NCBI GenBank assembly: GCA_022239325.1
Contig: JAKOGP010000001.1
Location: 518,870-582,869 of the forward strand
Origin: Flavobacteriaceae bacterium LSUCC0859
GTDB taxonomy: Bacteria; Bacteroidota; Bacteroidia; Flavobacteriales; Flavobacteriaceae
DNA: 64,000 nucleotides
Direction of reading: 5' to 3'
Part shown: positions 26,934 to 36,832 of the stretch, piece after piece
How the letters are laid out: every line of letters begins with the position of its first letter
Position numbering within the stretch: the first letter of the stretch is position 1
Program-made: the position numbers and the translations under genes
The notes under the pieces: generated by a model
What the model was told of the DNA's origin: nothing
Databases searched by the model: none
Seen by the model: only the letters and a program-made list of their open reading frames with translations

Positions 26934-27377
26934 TTATTTAGTGAAAAATCTCTTTATTCCTGGAACTACCATGAGCAATACAGCTACTATGGTCAGTAAG
27001 AAAAACATATTTAATCCCATTCCAATGTTTTTAACTGTAGCCTCTGTAGTGGGATTGCCATTGTCTGCCATAGCAGCCAAATCAATATCCGTACCAGAAG
27101 CTGCAATATAAGAAACAAGCACTAAGGCTAAGAAACCTCCAATAGAAAACATCGCTTTCTTAAGGCTCTCTTTGGTGGAGAAAAGTTTTTTAAAGGCAAA
27201 AAAGAAACTAAATACAACTGCAACAGCGAGAAGTAAATAAGTGATTGAAAACATTAAGCTCATGGCTGTACTATTGACAGCCTCAGAAGCTGGAGCATCT
27301 GCGCTTGGCAATTGGAACCACAATACAGCTCCAAGGGCGCCAAAAACGACCAATGCGATTTTTAATATTTTATGCAT
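26934..27377 (-). CDS. Four-span membrane protein of the exbB operon, unknown function
   Basis: 147 residues with four predicted TM helices: about 5-22, 40-65, 78-95 and 120-140. After the first helix there is a short extracytoplasmic stretch (PSADAPASEAVNS). No catalytic motif is seen. It lies between exbB (27 bp upstream) and the first exbD (11 bp downstream). That position suggests it is part of or assembles with the ExbB-ExbD motor, but this is inferred from context only. Confidence 0.8.
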   Translation of the reverse strand: MHKILKIALVVFGALGAVLWFQLPSADAPASEAVNSTAMSLMFSITYLLLAVAVVFSFFFAFKKLFSTKESLKKAMFSIGGFLALVLVSYIAASGTDIDLAAMADNGNPTTEATVKNIGMGLNMFFLLTIVAVLLMVVPGIKRFFTK

Positions 27378-27404
27378 AACGTTGCGTATTTAAATAGGTT
27401 CTTA

Positions 27405-28133
27405 TTATTTTTTGATGTCTACCAACATGTCTATCAATGCGATAGAAGAGTCTTCCATATCATTTACAATTCCGTCAATCTTAGCGATAATGTAGTTGTA
27501 AAAAATCTGAAGAATAATAGCCGTAATAAGACCAAATACCGTTGTTAAAAGTGCTACCTGGATGTCACCTGCAATTAGAGAGGCAGATAAGTTACCTACA
27601 GCTGCAATTTTCTGGAAGGCCTGGATCATACCAATTACCGTACCCATGAAACCAAGCATTGGTGCAATAGCAATAAATAAAGACAACCAAGAAACGTTTT
27701 TCTCTAATTGTCCCATTTGAACACCACCGTAAGCTACCACTGCTTTTTCAGCAGACTCTACACTTTCGCCAGCTCTGTCTAATCCTTGGTAAAAGATAGA
27801 AGCAACAGGTCCTTTTGTGTCTCTACATAAATCTTTAGCTGCTTCTACACCACCAGATTTTAAGGCAGCTTCTACAGCTTCTTTAAGTTTAGTTGTATTG
27901 GTTGTAGCCATATTTAAAAAGATAATTCTTTCAATAGCTACGGCTAATCCTAAGATTAAACATAACAAAACAATCCCCATGAAGGAAGCACCCCCTTGGA
28001 TAAATTGCTCTTTTAAAACTTGTGTAAAACCTTTAGCAGCAGCATCGTCTTGAATTAATGTAACCGCACTTGCAGTATTTGTACCTAATACAAATAACCC
28101 AGACATAGCTAGGATAGAGAATGATCTTTTCAT
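27405..28133 (-). CDS. exbB: ExbB/TolQ/MotA proton-channel family protein
   Basis: 242 residues. An N-terminal signal-like helix (MKRSFSILAMSGLFVLGTNTASA) precedes the three ExbB TM helices: about 48-68, 150-175 and 190-215. The conserved block is APMLGFMGTVIGMIQAFQKIA followed by AGDIQVALLTTVFGLITAIILQIFYNYI. It forms the pentameric channel around the ExbD dimer. It is the first gene of exbB-X-exbD-exbD. I saw no convincing promoter in the 78 bp between it and tRNA-Ser. Confidence 0.95.
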   Translation of the reverse strand: MKRSFSILAMSGLFVLGTNTASAVTLIQDDAAAKGFTQVLKEQFIQGGASFMGIVLLCLILGLAVAIERIIFLNMATTNTTKLKEAVEAALKSGGVEAAKDLCRDTKGPVASIFYQGLDRAGESVESAEKAVVAYGGVQMGQLEKNVSWLSLFIAIAPMLGFMGTVIGMIQAFQKIAAVGNLSASLIAGDIQVALLTTVFGLITAIILQIFYNYIIAKIDGIVNDMEDSSIALIDMLVDIKK

Positions 28134-28211
28134 TTTTTAAAAACTTAAATTTAGTTAGTTAATGGGTTAAAGATAAAAAAAAATTATAATTATAAAACTA
28201 AAACTTGTTAG

Positions 28212-28299
28212 CAGAGAGGAAGGGATTCGAACCCTCGAAACACTTTTGATGTTTACACGCTTTCCAGGCGTGCGCCTTCGACCGCTCGGCCACCTCTCT
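28212..28299 (-). tRNA. tRNA-Ser(GGA)
   Basis: An 88-nt type II tRNA. The acceptor stem AGAGAGG/CCTCTCT is perfect, with discriminator G. The anticodon arm CACGC-CTGGAAA-GCGTG gives anticodon GGA. A long variable arm (TAAACATCAAAAGTGTTTCG region) and a T-arm GGGTTCGAATCCC follow. CCA is not encoded. Confidence 0.95.
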
Positions 28300-28364
28300 A
28301 GGGTTGTTTTAGGGAGGCCAAATAACGAAAAAAAAGCTAATTAATAAAATTTAAGTCGTTAATT

Positions 28365-29390
28365 TTATTGCATTTCTCCACGAAGAGCGGTCTCAAAAAT
28401 TGTTTTGAAAGAAGTGGTAGAAACCCCACTTCCCAACAGATACATTAATTTAGCCAAAGCAGCTTCTGTGCTAATATCCTTACCGTTAATCAATTGGATG
28501 TTTTCCAAGGCCAAACTACTTTCATAATGCCCCATAAGTACACTGCCCCCGGAGCACTGTGTTACGTTCACAATAATCAGACCATTTTTTACAGCCTGAG
28601 AAAGCAATTGAAGGAACCAATCGCCCGTTGGAGCGTTTCCAGCCCCATAAGTTTCCATCACTAGGGCTTTTAAACCTGGAGTTTTAAGAACGCTTTCCAC
28701 AAATGCAGCAGAAATCCCTGGAAATAATTTCAGGACCCCCACCGCTGGGTCCATTTTTTTATGACACTGAAGAGCTTTGCCTTTTTTTGGTCGCAACAGC
28801 AAATGCTTAGACACCTCTAAGGAGACTCCGGACTCTGCTAAAGGCGGGTAGTTTAGGGAATTAAAGGCTTGGAAATGAGCCGCATTTATCTTGGTTGTTC
28901 TATTGCCCCGGTACAACTTATATTCAAAATAAAGACAAACCTCGGTAATTAATGAAACTCCCTTTTCTTGAAGCGCAGCGAGTTGGATAGAGGTAATCAG
29001 GTTTTCTTTGGCGTCTGTTCTCAAATCTCCAATAGGAAGCTGGGAGCCTGTAAATATAACAGGCTTGGCCAAATGCTCTAGCATAAAACTCAGAGCAGCC
29101 GCAGAATAACTCATGGTGTCACTGCCGTGTAGCACCACAAAACCGTCATAGCTAGCATACGAACCCTCAATAATCTCTACCATCTGCACCCAATGAGAAA
29201 CAGACATGTCGCTCGAGTCTATAGGGGTTTCAAAGGAGACCGTTTCTGTGTCGCAATCCAGTAGCTTGAGCTCAGGAATTTGCTCTGCCATAGCCTCAAA
29301 ATTAAAAGCTTTTAAAGTACCGGTCTCTGGCTGCTTCACCATGCCTATGGTCCCACCAGTGTATATAAGGAGTATGCGTGGTCTTTTCAT
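28365..29390 (-). CDS. ansA: Type I (cytoplasmic) L-asparaginase
   Basis: 341 residues; L-asparagine to aspartate and ammonia. The first active-site Thr is in YTGGTIGMV (about residue 12) and the second catalytic set is VLHGSDTMSYSAAALSFML (about 84-102). VIFTGSQLPI and the C-terminal IVNVTQCSGGSV are also family motifs. No signal peptide is present, so it is the cytoplasmic type. ATG 29390 is preferred to the in-frame TTG at 29396. It follows tatD by 12 bp and may end the sucA-sucB-tatD-ansA transcription unit. Confidence 0.94.
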   Translation of the reverse strand: MKRPRILLIYTGGTIGMVKQPETGTLKAFNFEAMAEQIPELKLLDCDTETVSFETPIDSSDMSVSHWVQMVEIIEGSYASYDGFVVLHGSDTMSYSAAALSFMLEHLAKPVIFTGSQLPIGDLRTDAKENLITSIQLAALQEKGVSLITEVCLYFEYKLYRGNRTTKINAAHFQAFNSLNYPPLAESGVSLEVSKHLLLRPKKGKALQCHKKMDPAVGVLKLFPGISAAFVESVLKTPGLKALVMETYGAGNAPTGDWFLQLLSQAVKNGLIIVNVTQCSGGSVLMGHYESSLALENIQLINGKDISTEAALAKLMYLLGSGVSTTSFKTIFETALRGEMQ

Positions 29391-29402
29391 ACCCAAAGGT
29401 AC

Positions 29403-30170
29403 TTAAATTCCAAAAACGTTTTTAGAATTTTGTGTGGTATGCGCTGCAATATCGGCCAAGGATTGGCCAGTAAGTTCAGATAAACGCTCGGCTACCTTAA
29501 TCAGATAGGCAGACTCATTTCTTTTTCCTCTGTATGGGACAGGCGCCAAATAGGGTGCGTCTGTTTCCAGCACCAAATGCGAGAGTTCTATTTGATTCAT
29601 AAAACGGTCCAAGCCTCCATTTTTAAAGGTAAGTACACCACCAATTCCCAGCTTCATATTGTAAGATATGGCTCGCAAAGCCTGTTCATGAGTTCCGCTA
29701 AAGCAATGAAAAATTCCACGAAGCAAAGGACCTTTGTGAGCTTCTAGCACCTCAAAAACCTCGTCAAAGGCATCTCTACAATGTATCACTATTGGCAGAT
29801 TACGGGCCTTAGCCCAAGAAATCTGTGTGTCAAATGCGGCTTGTTGCTGGGCTAAAAAGCTGCGATCCCAGTAGAGATCTATCCCAATTTCTCCCACAGC
29901 CACACAGGCGTCTGAATCTAAAAAAGACTCTAAAATAGAAAGCTCTTCTAGGTAGTTTTCCTTTACATGGGTGGGGTGCAAGCCGCTCATCAAATACATA
30001 TGCTCCGGATAGGCTGCTTTAAGTGCACGCATTCCAGAAATGGAAGAGACGTCAATGGCCGGTATAAAAAACCGACGCACTCCCGCCTCTATAGCATTTG
30101 CGATCACCTGTTCTCTGTCTGCGTCAAAAGCGTCGCTATACAGATGGGTATGGGTGTCTGTAAAAATCAC
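29403..30170 (-). CDS. tatD: TatD family metal-dependent DNase
   Basis: 255-residue TIM-barrel hydrolase. Metal ligands: TDTHTHLY (HxH, residues 4-11), GEIGIDLYW (Glu), PIVIHCRDA (His) and IFHCFSG (His), with LVLETDAPYLAP (Asp) near 208. TatD proteins have 3'-5' exonuclease activity and are not part of the Tat translocon. The start is GTG at 30170, overlapping the sucB stop by one base (TAGTG), so it is coupled to sucB. Confidence 0.93.
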   Translation of the reverse strand: MIFTDTHTHLYSDAFDADREQVIANAIEAGVRRFFIPAIDVSSISGMRALKAAYPEHMYLMSGLHPTHVKENYLEELSILESFLDSDACVAVGEIGIDLYWDRSFLAQQQAAFDTQISWAKARNLPIVIHCRDAFDEVFEVLEAHKGPLLRGIFHCFSGTHEQALRAISYNMKLGIGGVLTFKNGGLDRFMNQIELSHLVLETDAPYLAPVPYRGKRNESAYLIKVAERLSELTGQSLADIAAHTTQNSKNVFGI

Positions 30171-31399
30171 TAAAGCTCTAAAGCTTTTTTCTGATCCCCA
30201 TCCATGAGGAATGTTGTTGGGTCTTCTAGGGCCTCTTTCACAGCAACTAGGAATCCAACAGACTCTTTGCCGTCAATAATTCTATGGTCATAAGAAAGTG
30301 CTACATACATAATAGGAGCTACTACAATCTCTCCGTTTTTAACTACCGGACGTTCTACAATATTGTGCATTCCTAATATGGCAGACTGCGGCGGGTTTAT
30401 AATAGGTGTAGACAACATAGATCCAAACACCCCACCATTGGTAATGGTAAAGGTACCACCCGTCATTTCATCTACAGTAATCTCTCCTTCTCTAGCCCTT
30501 ATAGCTAGGCGCTTTACCTCTGCTTCTACCCCTCTAAAACTCAGGTTCTCTGCATTTCTAATCACGGGTACCATGAGACCTTTGGGACCAGAAACCGCGA
30601 TAGATATGTCACAGAAATCATAAGTGATCATCTCTTTGTCGTCTATCATAGAATTCACAGCGGGATACATTTCTAAGGCGCGGATAACCGCTTTGGTAAA
30701 AAAGGACATAAAGCCCAATCCTACCCCGTGTTTCTCTGCAAAGGCTTCTTTATATTGTTTTCTCAGTTCAAAAATAGGTCCCATGTCTACCTCGTTAAAG
30801 GTGGTGAGCATGGCTGTCTCATTTTTAGCAGCCACCAAACGTTCTGCCACTTTTCTTCGGAGCATAGAAAGCTTACTTCTAGACTGAGAACGGGCTCCCC
30901 CAGAAGCAGACCCCATAGAAGGAACTGCCTTTATAGCGTCTTCTTTGGTAACCCTACCATCTTTTCCAGTACCTTTCACGGCAGAAGCTTCCATGCCTTT
31001 CTCTGCTAAAATCTTTTTTGCCGCTGGCGATGCGGTCCCACTGGCATAGGTCTTTACTTCTTCTTTGGCTGGCGCCGATGCTGGAGCTGCGGCTTTTTGA
31101 ACAGCTACTTCCTTTGCAGGTGCTGCTACAGCCTCTGCGGAGTTTGCTCCCTCTGGCTTAGTTGCCGTAGTGTCTATCAAACACACAACTGCACCCACTT
31201 CTACAGCGTCTCCCTCTTCTGCCTTTAGGGTAATCACTCCACTCATTTCTGCGGGTAACTCTAAGGTAGCTTTGTCAGAGTCTACTTCTGCAATGGCCTG
31301 ATCCTTTTCTACATAGTCACCGTCTTGTACTAACCAAGTGGCTATTTCAACTTCTGTAATGGATTCCCCTGGAGAGGGCACTTTCATTTCTAAAATCAT
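30170..31399 (-). CDS. sucB: 2-oxoglutarate dehydrogenase E2 (dihydrolipoamide succinyltransferase)
   Basis: 409 residues; the core acyltransferase of the OGDH complex in the TCA cycle. An N-terminal lipoyl domain (1-76) carries the lipoylated lysine in [12 protein letters not shown] (Lys43). An Ala/Pro linker and peripheral-subunit-binding domain ([34 protein letters not shown], about 121-155) follow. The catalytic domain (180-409) ends with [18 protein letters not shown], containing the active-site HxxxDG. It lies 24 bp after sucA. Confidence 0.97.
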   Translation of the reverse strand: MILEMKVPSPGESITEVEIATWLVQDGDYVEKDQAIAEVDSDKATLELPAEMSGVITLKAEEGDAVEVGAVVCLIDTTATKPEGANSAEAVAAPAKEVAVQKAAAPASAPAKEEVKTYASGTASPAAKKILAEKGMEASAVKGTGKDGRVTKEDAIKAVPSMGSASGGARSQSRSKLSMLRRKVAERLVAAKNETAMLTTFNEVDMGPIFELRKQYKEAFAEKHGVGLGFMSFFTKAVIRALEMYPAVNSMIDDKEMITYDFCDISIAVSGPKGLMVPVIRNAENLSFRGVEAEVKRLAIRAREGEITVDEMTGGTFTITNGGVFGSMLSTPIINPPQSAILGMHNIVERPVVKNGEIVVAPIMYVALSYDHRIIDGKESVGFLVAVKEALEDPTTFLMDGDQKKALEL

Positions 31400-31423
31400 G
31401 GGTTCTAATTTTATAAGGTCTTC

Positions 31424-34201
31424 TTATTTTGTTCTTATCATATTGTCTTTGCTCGGGTCAAAAACATAGTCTATTACTTCTTGGTGTCTGCGTTTAGATC
31501 TCACCGCACTTCCAGCTGCTGGAGAAGCGTAGAAACGTCTAGAGGCTACTCTAAACTTTTGAGCCTGTGGTAGGTGCATGAGTAAATGACTCCATGCTCC
31601 CATGTTTCTTGGTTCCTCCTGAGCCCAAACCACATCTGTAGCTCCGCTATACTTTTTCAATACCGCTTCTATTTGCGTTTGAGGGAGTGGAAATAATTGT
31701 TCCACACGAACCAGCGCAACATCTGTTCTTGCCGCAGTGTCTCTGGCCTCTAATAAATCATAATAAAATTTACCCGTACAAAACACTAAAGTTTTAACCT
31801 CTTTGGTCTTGGCCTGGGAGTCATCTATTAACTCCTGAAAATGGCCTTGGGCAAAATCTTCTATAGGAGAAACTGCTTTGGGGTGTCTAAGTAAACTTTT
31901 AGGTGTAAATACCACCAATGGCTTTCTGTAATTGGCCTTCATTTGTCTTCTGAGCAAATGAAACATATTGGCCGGCGTAGTCACATCTGCCACAAACATA
32001 TTATCCTTAGCACAGAGCTGTAAATAACGCTCCATTCTAGCAGAGGAGTGTTCTGCACCCTGGCCTTCATACCCGTGAGGTAACAACATCACAAGACCAT
32101 TTTGCAATTTCCATTTGTCTTCTGCAGCGGAGATGTACTGATCTATCATGATCTGTGCCCCATTGCTAAAGTCCCCAAATTGAGCCTCCCAAATGGTTAG
32201 GGTATTAGGACTGGCCATAGCATAGCCGTAGTCAAAACCTACTACTCCATACTCTGAGAGCAGGGAGTTAAAAATATGGAATTTCCCTTGGGAGTCCGAA
32301 AGCTCATTGAGCAATACAACTTCTTCTTCGCTAGACTCTACTTTCAGAACGGCATGGCGATGAGAAAAGGTGCCTCTCTCTACGTCCTGGCCAGATATTC
32401 TCACGTCAAAACCTTCTTTTAACAAGGAACCATAGGCTAGTAATTCTCCCATAGCCCAATCCAAGGCATTGTTTTCAAAAACCATTTTGTGCCTATCTGC
32501 AATAAGCTTGTCTATCTTTCTAAGGAATTTTTTATCTGCAGGCAGTGCTGTGATTATTTTAGCAATCTCATGCAAAGCTTTTTTATCGTAGGCTGTTTTA
32601 ACTATTTGAGCCATGGTGTCTTCTTGAGCAGGGCTTAAGTTTTCCCAAGCCTTAGACATAAATGGTGTAATTACCGTTTTGTCTTCTTTTCTAGAGTCTT
32701 CTAGCTCCTCTTCTAAAGTGGCCTTGTACTGCTGTTCTAATTCCTGAACGAAGGTATTATCTATGACCCCTTCTGACAATAATTTAGCCGCGTAAATATC
32801 TCTAGGATTTTGGTGCTTAGCAATGGCCTTGTATAATTTAGGCTGTGTGAACCTAGGCTCGTCTCCCTCATTGTGACCATATTTTCTATACCCCAACAAA
32901 TCTATAAACACATCTCTTTGAAAGCGCATTCTATATTCCAGTGCAAATAGTGAGGCGTGCACCACAGCCTCTACGTCGTCTGAGTTTACGTGTAAGACCG
33001 GGCTTAGAGTTACTTTACCTACATCAGTACAATAGGTAGAAGACCTAGCGTCTAAATAGTTGGTGGTAAATCCAATTTGATTGTTTACTACTATATGTAT
33101 GGTCCCATGGGTTTTATAGCCATCTAATTGGGCCATTTGCACCAGCTCATACACCAAACCTTGGCCTGCAATGGCGGCGTCTCCATGAACTACAATAGGG
33201 AGTACTTTTGAAAAATCATCTGTGTAATAATTATCTTGCTTTGCTCTCGCAATTCCCTCCACTACGGCTCCTACCGTCTCTAAGTGAGAGGGGTTGGGGG
33301 CAATATTCATCGTGATTTTATTGCCGTTGTCAGACATCCTATCAGAGGTCCAGCCCAAGTGATATTTCACATCTCCGTCAAAAACTGTCTGCTCGTAGTC
33401 CTTGCCGTCAAACTCACTAAATATATCCTTAGCAGATTTTCCAAATATGTTTGTCAGTACATTTAAACGTCCCCTGTGGGCCATTCCCATAACAAACTCT
33501 GCTACTCCCTTAGCTGCAGCTGCTTCTACTATAGCGTCCAACGCAGGAATTAAGGATTCATTTCCCTCTAGAGAGAAACGCTTTTGACCCACGTATTTGG
33601 TATGCAAAAAAGTCTCAAAACTCACTGCTTGAGTCAGTTTTTTAAGGATGTGTTTCTTTTGTTCTACACTGTAATTTGGGTGATTATCATTAACATTCAA
33701 CCAATTTTGTATCCATTCTACACGCTCCGGCTTTCTAATATACATATACTCTACTCCTATGGCGTCACAGTATATATTTTCTAAATGTTTGATAATCTCA
33801 GACAAAGACGCCGCCCCAATTCCTATAATTTCTCCTGCAGAAAAAACGGTGTTCAGGTCTTCTTGGGACAAACCAAAACTTTCTAGGGATAAGCTAGGCG
33901 TATAGGTTCTTCTCTCTCTAACCGGGTTGGTTTTTGTAAAAAGATGTCCCCTGCTTCTGTAGCCGTCTATCAGGCGAATCACTTGAAATTCTTTCTGTAA
34001 AGACTGTGGCATTTCATCGCCTTGGGCCACGGCAATAACTTCTTCTGTTAGTGAAGAGGCAGAGACGTCTGAACCAAAGTCATAGCCTTGGAAAAAAGCC
34101 CGCCAAGAAGGCTCTACACTATCTGGATTTTTAAGGTATTTGTCGTACAGGTCCGCAAAAAATGAAGTATGAGCGGCGTTTAGAAAGGAATATGGGTCCA
34201 T
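31424..34201 (-). CDS. sucA: 2-oxoglutarate dehydrogenase E1
   Basis: 925 residues; thiamine-diphosphate-dependent decarboxylation of 2-oxoglutarate. The N-terminal segment (YSFLNAAHTSFFADLYDKYLKNPDSVEPSWRAFF) docks to E2. ThDP/substrate motifs include FVMGMAHRGRLNVL, GDAAIAGQGLVYE (about 343-355), VNNQIGFTT, YRKYGHNEGDEPRFTQP and, in the pyrimidine-binding half, RGTFSHRHAV. The length is normal. A -7-like TATTTTTG (34239-34246, minus) with no good -33 lies 38 bp upstream. Confidence 0.97.
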   Translation of the reverse strand: MDPYSFLNAAHTSFFADLYDKYLKNPDSVEPSWRAFFQGYDFGSDVSASSLTEEVIAVAQGDEMPQSLQKEFQVIRLIDGYRSRGHLFTKTNPVRERRTYTPSLSLESFGLSQEDLNTVFSAGEIIGIGAASLSEIIKHLENIYCDAIGVEYMYIRKPERVEWIQNWLNVNDNHPNYSVEQKKHILKKLTQAVSFETFLHTKYVGQKRFSLEGNESLIPALDAIVEAAAAKGVAEFVMGMAHRGRLNVLTNIFGKSAKDIFSEFDGKDYEQTVFDGDVKYHLGWTSDRMSDNGNKITMNIAPNPSHLETVGAVVEGIARAKQDNYYTDDFSKVLPIVVHGDAAIAGQGLVYELVQMAQLDGYKTHGTIHIVVNNQIGFTTNYLDARSSTYCTDVGKVTLSPVLHVNSDDVEAVVHASLFALEYRMRFQRDVFIDLLGYRKYGHNEGDEPRFTQPKLYKAIAKHQNPRDIYAAKLLSEGVIDNTFVQELEQQYKATLEEELEDSRKEDKTVITPFMSKAWENLSPAQEDTMAQIVKTAYDKKALHEIAKIITALPADKKFLRKIDKLIADRHKMVFENNALDWAMGELLAYGSLLKEGFDVRISGQDVERGTFSHRHAVLKVESSEEEVVLLNELSDSQGKFHIFNSLLSEYGVVGFDYGYAMASPNTLTIWEAQFGDFSNGAQIMIDQYISAAEDKWKLQNGLVMLLPHGYEGQGAEHSSARMERYLQLCAKDNMFVADVTTPANMFHLLRRQMKANYRKPLVVFTPKSLLRHPKAVSPIEDFAQGHFQELIDDSQAKTKEVKTLVFCTGKFYYDLLEARDTAARTDVALVRVEQLFPLPQTQIEAVLKKYSGATDVVWAQEEPRNMGAWSHLLMHLPQAQKFRVASRRFYASPAAGSAVRSKRRHQEVIDYVFDPSKDNMIRTK

Positions 34202-34238
34202 GTATATGGGGATAGCTATCTTTTACACAAAATTTATT

Positions 34239-34246
34239 CAAAAATA
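34239..34246 (-). promoter_or_regulatory. Putative -7 element of sucA-sucB
   Basis: Minus-strand TATTTTTG matches TAnnTTTG, 38 bp before the sucA ATG. The sequence 19 bp upstream is GGG, not TTG. Confidence 0.4.
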
Positions 34247-34327
34247 CAACATTTGCCTAATTACACCCGCAGCTTTAGATCATAATTATAAAAAATCACG
34301 AAAACGTTCTCTAAAATTATCATTCTA

Positions 34328-35629
34328 CTAATAATCCCTCAAAACTTCCTTGTTTTCTTGTTTAAACACCTGGCCTTCTTTCATGACAAAGACCACATTT
34401 TCAAGACTTTCTATCTGTTTCTCTGGATGGATGTTTACCGCAATCAGGTCTGCGATAAAACCTGCCTTGAGTTGTCCCAACTTGTCCCCATACCCAAGTA
34501 AGGAGGCATTGGTTACAGTAGCAGATTGCAGGGTCTCCATCACTGGCATACCTGCCTCATGCATAAACCTAAATTCCTTAGCATTGTCTCCGTGAGGAGA
34601 CACTCCAGCATCTGTTCCAAAGGCAATTTTAACTCCTTTCTTGTAGGCTTTTGCAAAAGTCACCTGACTCATAGGGCCAATCTCCAGGGCTTTTTTGGCA
34701 ATAACTTCAGGGAAATATCCTGGAATGGCCGCATTGGCTGCTGCAGCCTTACCTGCAGAAATGGTAGGCACCAAATAGGTGTCGTGTTTCACCATAAGAT
34801 CCATAGTGGCAGCCTCCATTAGGGTGCCGTGTTCTATGGTTTTTATGCCAGCCACCACAGCCCTTCTCATGCCCTCATCTCCATGAGCGTGGGCTGCTGT
34901 AAGCATGTGATAATCTTTAGCTGTTTGTACCACCGCAGCTAGTTCTTCTTCTGTAAACTGAGCGTTCTGCCCATTTTTTGCTACACTGAGCACCCCACCT
35001 GTAGCTGTAATTTTTATGACATCTGCCCCATCTTTATAGCGCTGTCTTACTGCTTTTCTAGCGTCTGCTGCAGAGTTCACCACTCCTTCTCTAGGACCTG
35101 GGTCTCCCATGAGGTCATAGCTCCTACCATTAGAAGGGTCTGCATGCCCGCCCGTGGTGCCAATAGCCTTACCAGCAGTGAAAATTCTCGGGCCTACCAC
35201 AATCCCTTTGGCAATGGCATTTCTCAGAGCTATGTTCACCCCACTACCCCCTAAATCTCTTACCGTAGTAAAACCAGCCATGAGGGTTCTTTTGGCGTAA
35301 ACAGTAGCCCCAAAAGCCACATCTGCCTCGTTCTCTGTAAACCTATTCATATAGGTTTTGGGGTTAGACTCGTGCTCTATGTGTACATGCATATCTATAA
35401 ATCCAGGCATCACTACCTGCCCTTTTAAGTCAATGGTCTGGTCCTTTGGAGTCCCGGCTACAAAACCATCCAAAACCGCTTCTATTTTCTGACCATCTAC
35501 CACAATGGTTTTCTGACTGTAGGTTTTTCCCTTGGCCATATCTATCATCTGACCACATTGTACATAGATTTTTTGAGCAGAAAGCGCCATGCTAGACATA
35601 AAAAATGTCGCTAGAAGTAATTTTTTCAT
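34328..35629 (-). CDS. Secreted amidohydrolase (Xaa-Pro dipeptidase/imidazolonepropionase-like)
   Basis: 433 residues with a signal peptide (MKKLLLATFFMSSMALSAQ). Metal-dependent hydrolase motifs in order: VMPGFIDMHVHIEH (HxH, about 74-87), GADVIKITATGGV (Lys, position of the carbamylated lysine), TAAHAHGDEGMRRAV (about 244), TIEHGTLM (about 262) and IAFGTDAGVSPHG (Asp, about 340). This subgroup includes prolidase-like enzymes acting on Xaa-Pro dipeptides, but the substrate is not determined here. A periplasmic location is inferred from the signal. Confidence 0.9.
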   Translation of the reverse strand: MKKLLLATFFMSSMALSAQKIYVQCGQMIDMAKGKTYSQKTIVVDGQKIEAVLDGFVAGTPKDQTIDLKGQVVMPGFIDMHVHIEHESNPKTYMNRFTENEADVAFGATVYAKRTLMAGFTTVRDLGGSGVNIALRNAIAKGIVVGPRIFTAGKAIGTTGGHADPSNGRSYDLMGDPGPREGVVNSAADARKAVRQRYKDGADVIKITATGGVLSVAKNGQNAQFTEEELAAVVQTAKDYHMLTAAHAHGDEGMRRAVVAGIKTIEHGTLMEAATMDLMVKHDTYLVPTISAGKAAAANAAIPGYFPEVIAKKALEIGPMSQVTFAKAYKKGVKIAFGTDAGVSPHGDNAKEFRFMHEAGMPVMETLQSATVTNASLLGYGDKLGQLKAGFIADLIAVNIHPEKQIESLENVVFVMKEGQVFKQENKEVLRDY

Positions 35630-35755
35630 AAGGTGTGATGTTTTAGGTTGGTTTATTTAAAATACATGCAAGAAGCCACACAGATTTCTTACACAATACA
35701 TATAAAAAAGGGGGATTGCGATAAAAATTCAGCGATGCTACCCACATCTAATGTA

Positions 35756-36772
35756 CTAAGATAGTAATTTTTGCTCCCATGCCCAGGCAGAGGCCATGGC
35801 TTCTTCTAAAGAAAAACGTGCCCGCCATCCCAAAACCTCTTCTGCTTTCTGGGTATGGGCAAAAGCTGCAGTAACATCGCCCGGTCTGGGCGCAGCCCAG
35901 ACATAGGGCAAAGACTGGCCAGACACCTTTTCAAAGGCTGTGATTACTTCCAATACAGAACTGCCCTTGCCTGTGCCTACATTAAACACCTCAAAGGCCA
36001 GCTCTTGTTTTTTTTGGAGCAACCTATTTAGGGCGGCTATATGTGCTTCTGCTAGGTCTACCACATGAATATAATCTCTAATACAAGTGCCGTCTGGGGT
36101 GGGATAGTCCTTGCCAAAAACAGACAAATGAGGGCGTTTTCCTACCCCTGTCTGGGTAATGAAGGGGACTAAATTTTGCGGGACACCTAGGGGCAGTTCC
36201 CCTATAAGAGCAGAAGGGTGGGCCCCTATGGGGTTAAAATACCTCAGCGAACTCACTTTAAAATCTGGTTGGGCCGCACAGACATCCTGAAGAATTTCCT
36301 CGCCTATTTGTTTGGTATTTCCATAAGGAGACATGGCTTGGAGCACAGGAGCTGTTTCCCGGATGGGCAATTCTGCCGCCTGGCCATATACCGTACAAGA
36401 AGAGCTAAATATAAAAGCAGGATTGTAATCTGAGCATGCTTGAAGCAAATACACTAAAGCATTTAAATTGTTCCTGTAGTAGTCTAGGGGCTTTTCTACA
36501 GATTCTCCCACAGCTTTAAAGGCGGCAAAATGAATAACCCCCTCAATATTGGGATGTGCGTCAAAAATTTGTTTGGCAGCCAAGGGATCTCTTAGATCCA
36601 ATTCCAAAAAGACAGGGGTCTGAGCGGTGATTTTTTGTATCCCTACCAAAACCTCCTCACTGCTATGGATTAGATTGTCTACAATAACAACCTCATGACC
36701 GGTTTCTAAAAGGGAAACTACCGTATGAGAACCAATATACCCTAAGCCTCCTGTGACTAATATTTTTGCCAT
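35756..36772 (-). CDS. galE: UDP-glucose 4-epimerase
   Basis: 338-residue extended short-chain dehydrogenase. NAD-binding GGLGYIGSHTV (residues 8-18), catalytic Ser-Thr in FSSSCTVYG (about 121-129) and YxxxK as YGNTKQIGEEI (about 150). The SDR-GalE substrate motif YFNPIGAHPSALIGE is present. It interconverts UDP-glucose and UDP-galactose for surface polysaccharide. It lies 60 bp after the DegT gene, with which it may be transcribed. Confidence 0.95.
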   Translation of the reverse strand: MAKILVTGGLGYIGSHTVVSLLETGHEVVIVDNLIHSSEEVLVGIQKITAQTPVFLELDLRDPLAAKQIFDAHPNIEGVIHFAAFKAVGESVEKPLDYYRNNLNALVYLLQACSDYNPAFIFSSSCTVYGQAAELPIRETAPVLQAMSPYGNTKQIGEEILQDVCAAQPDFKVSSLRYFNPIGAHPSALIGELPLGVPQNLVPFITQTGVGKRPHLSVFGKDYPTPDGTCIRDYIHVVDLAEAHIAALNRLLQKKQELAFEVFNVGTGKGSSVLEVITAFEKVSGQSLPYVWAAPRPGDVTAAFAHTQKAEEVLGWRARFSLEEAMASAWAWEQKLLS

Positions 36773-36832
36773 GATGTATTTTTTACTCTCTTTTTATGCA
36801 CTAAGAACCGCTATTTGCAACTCCCTTTTATC

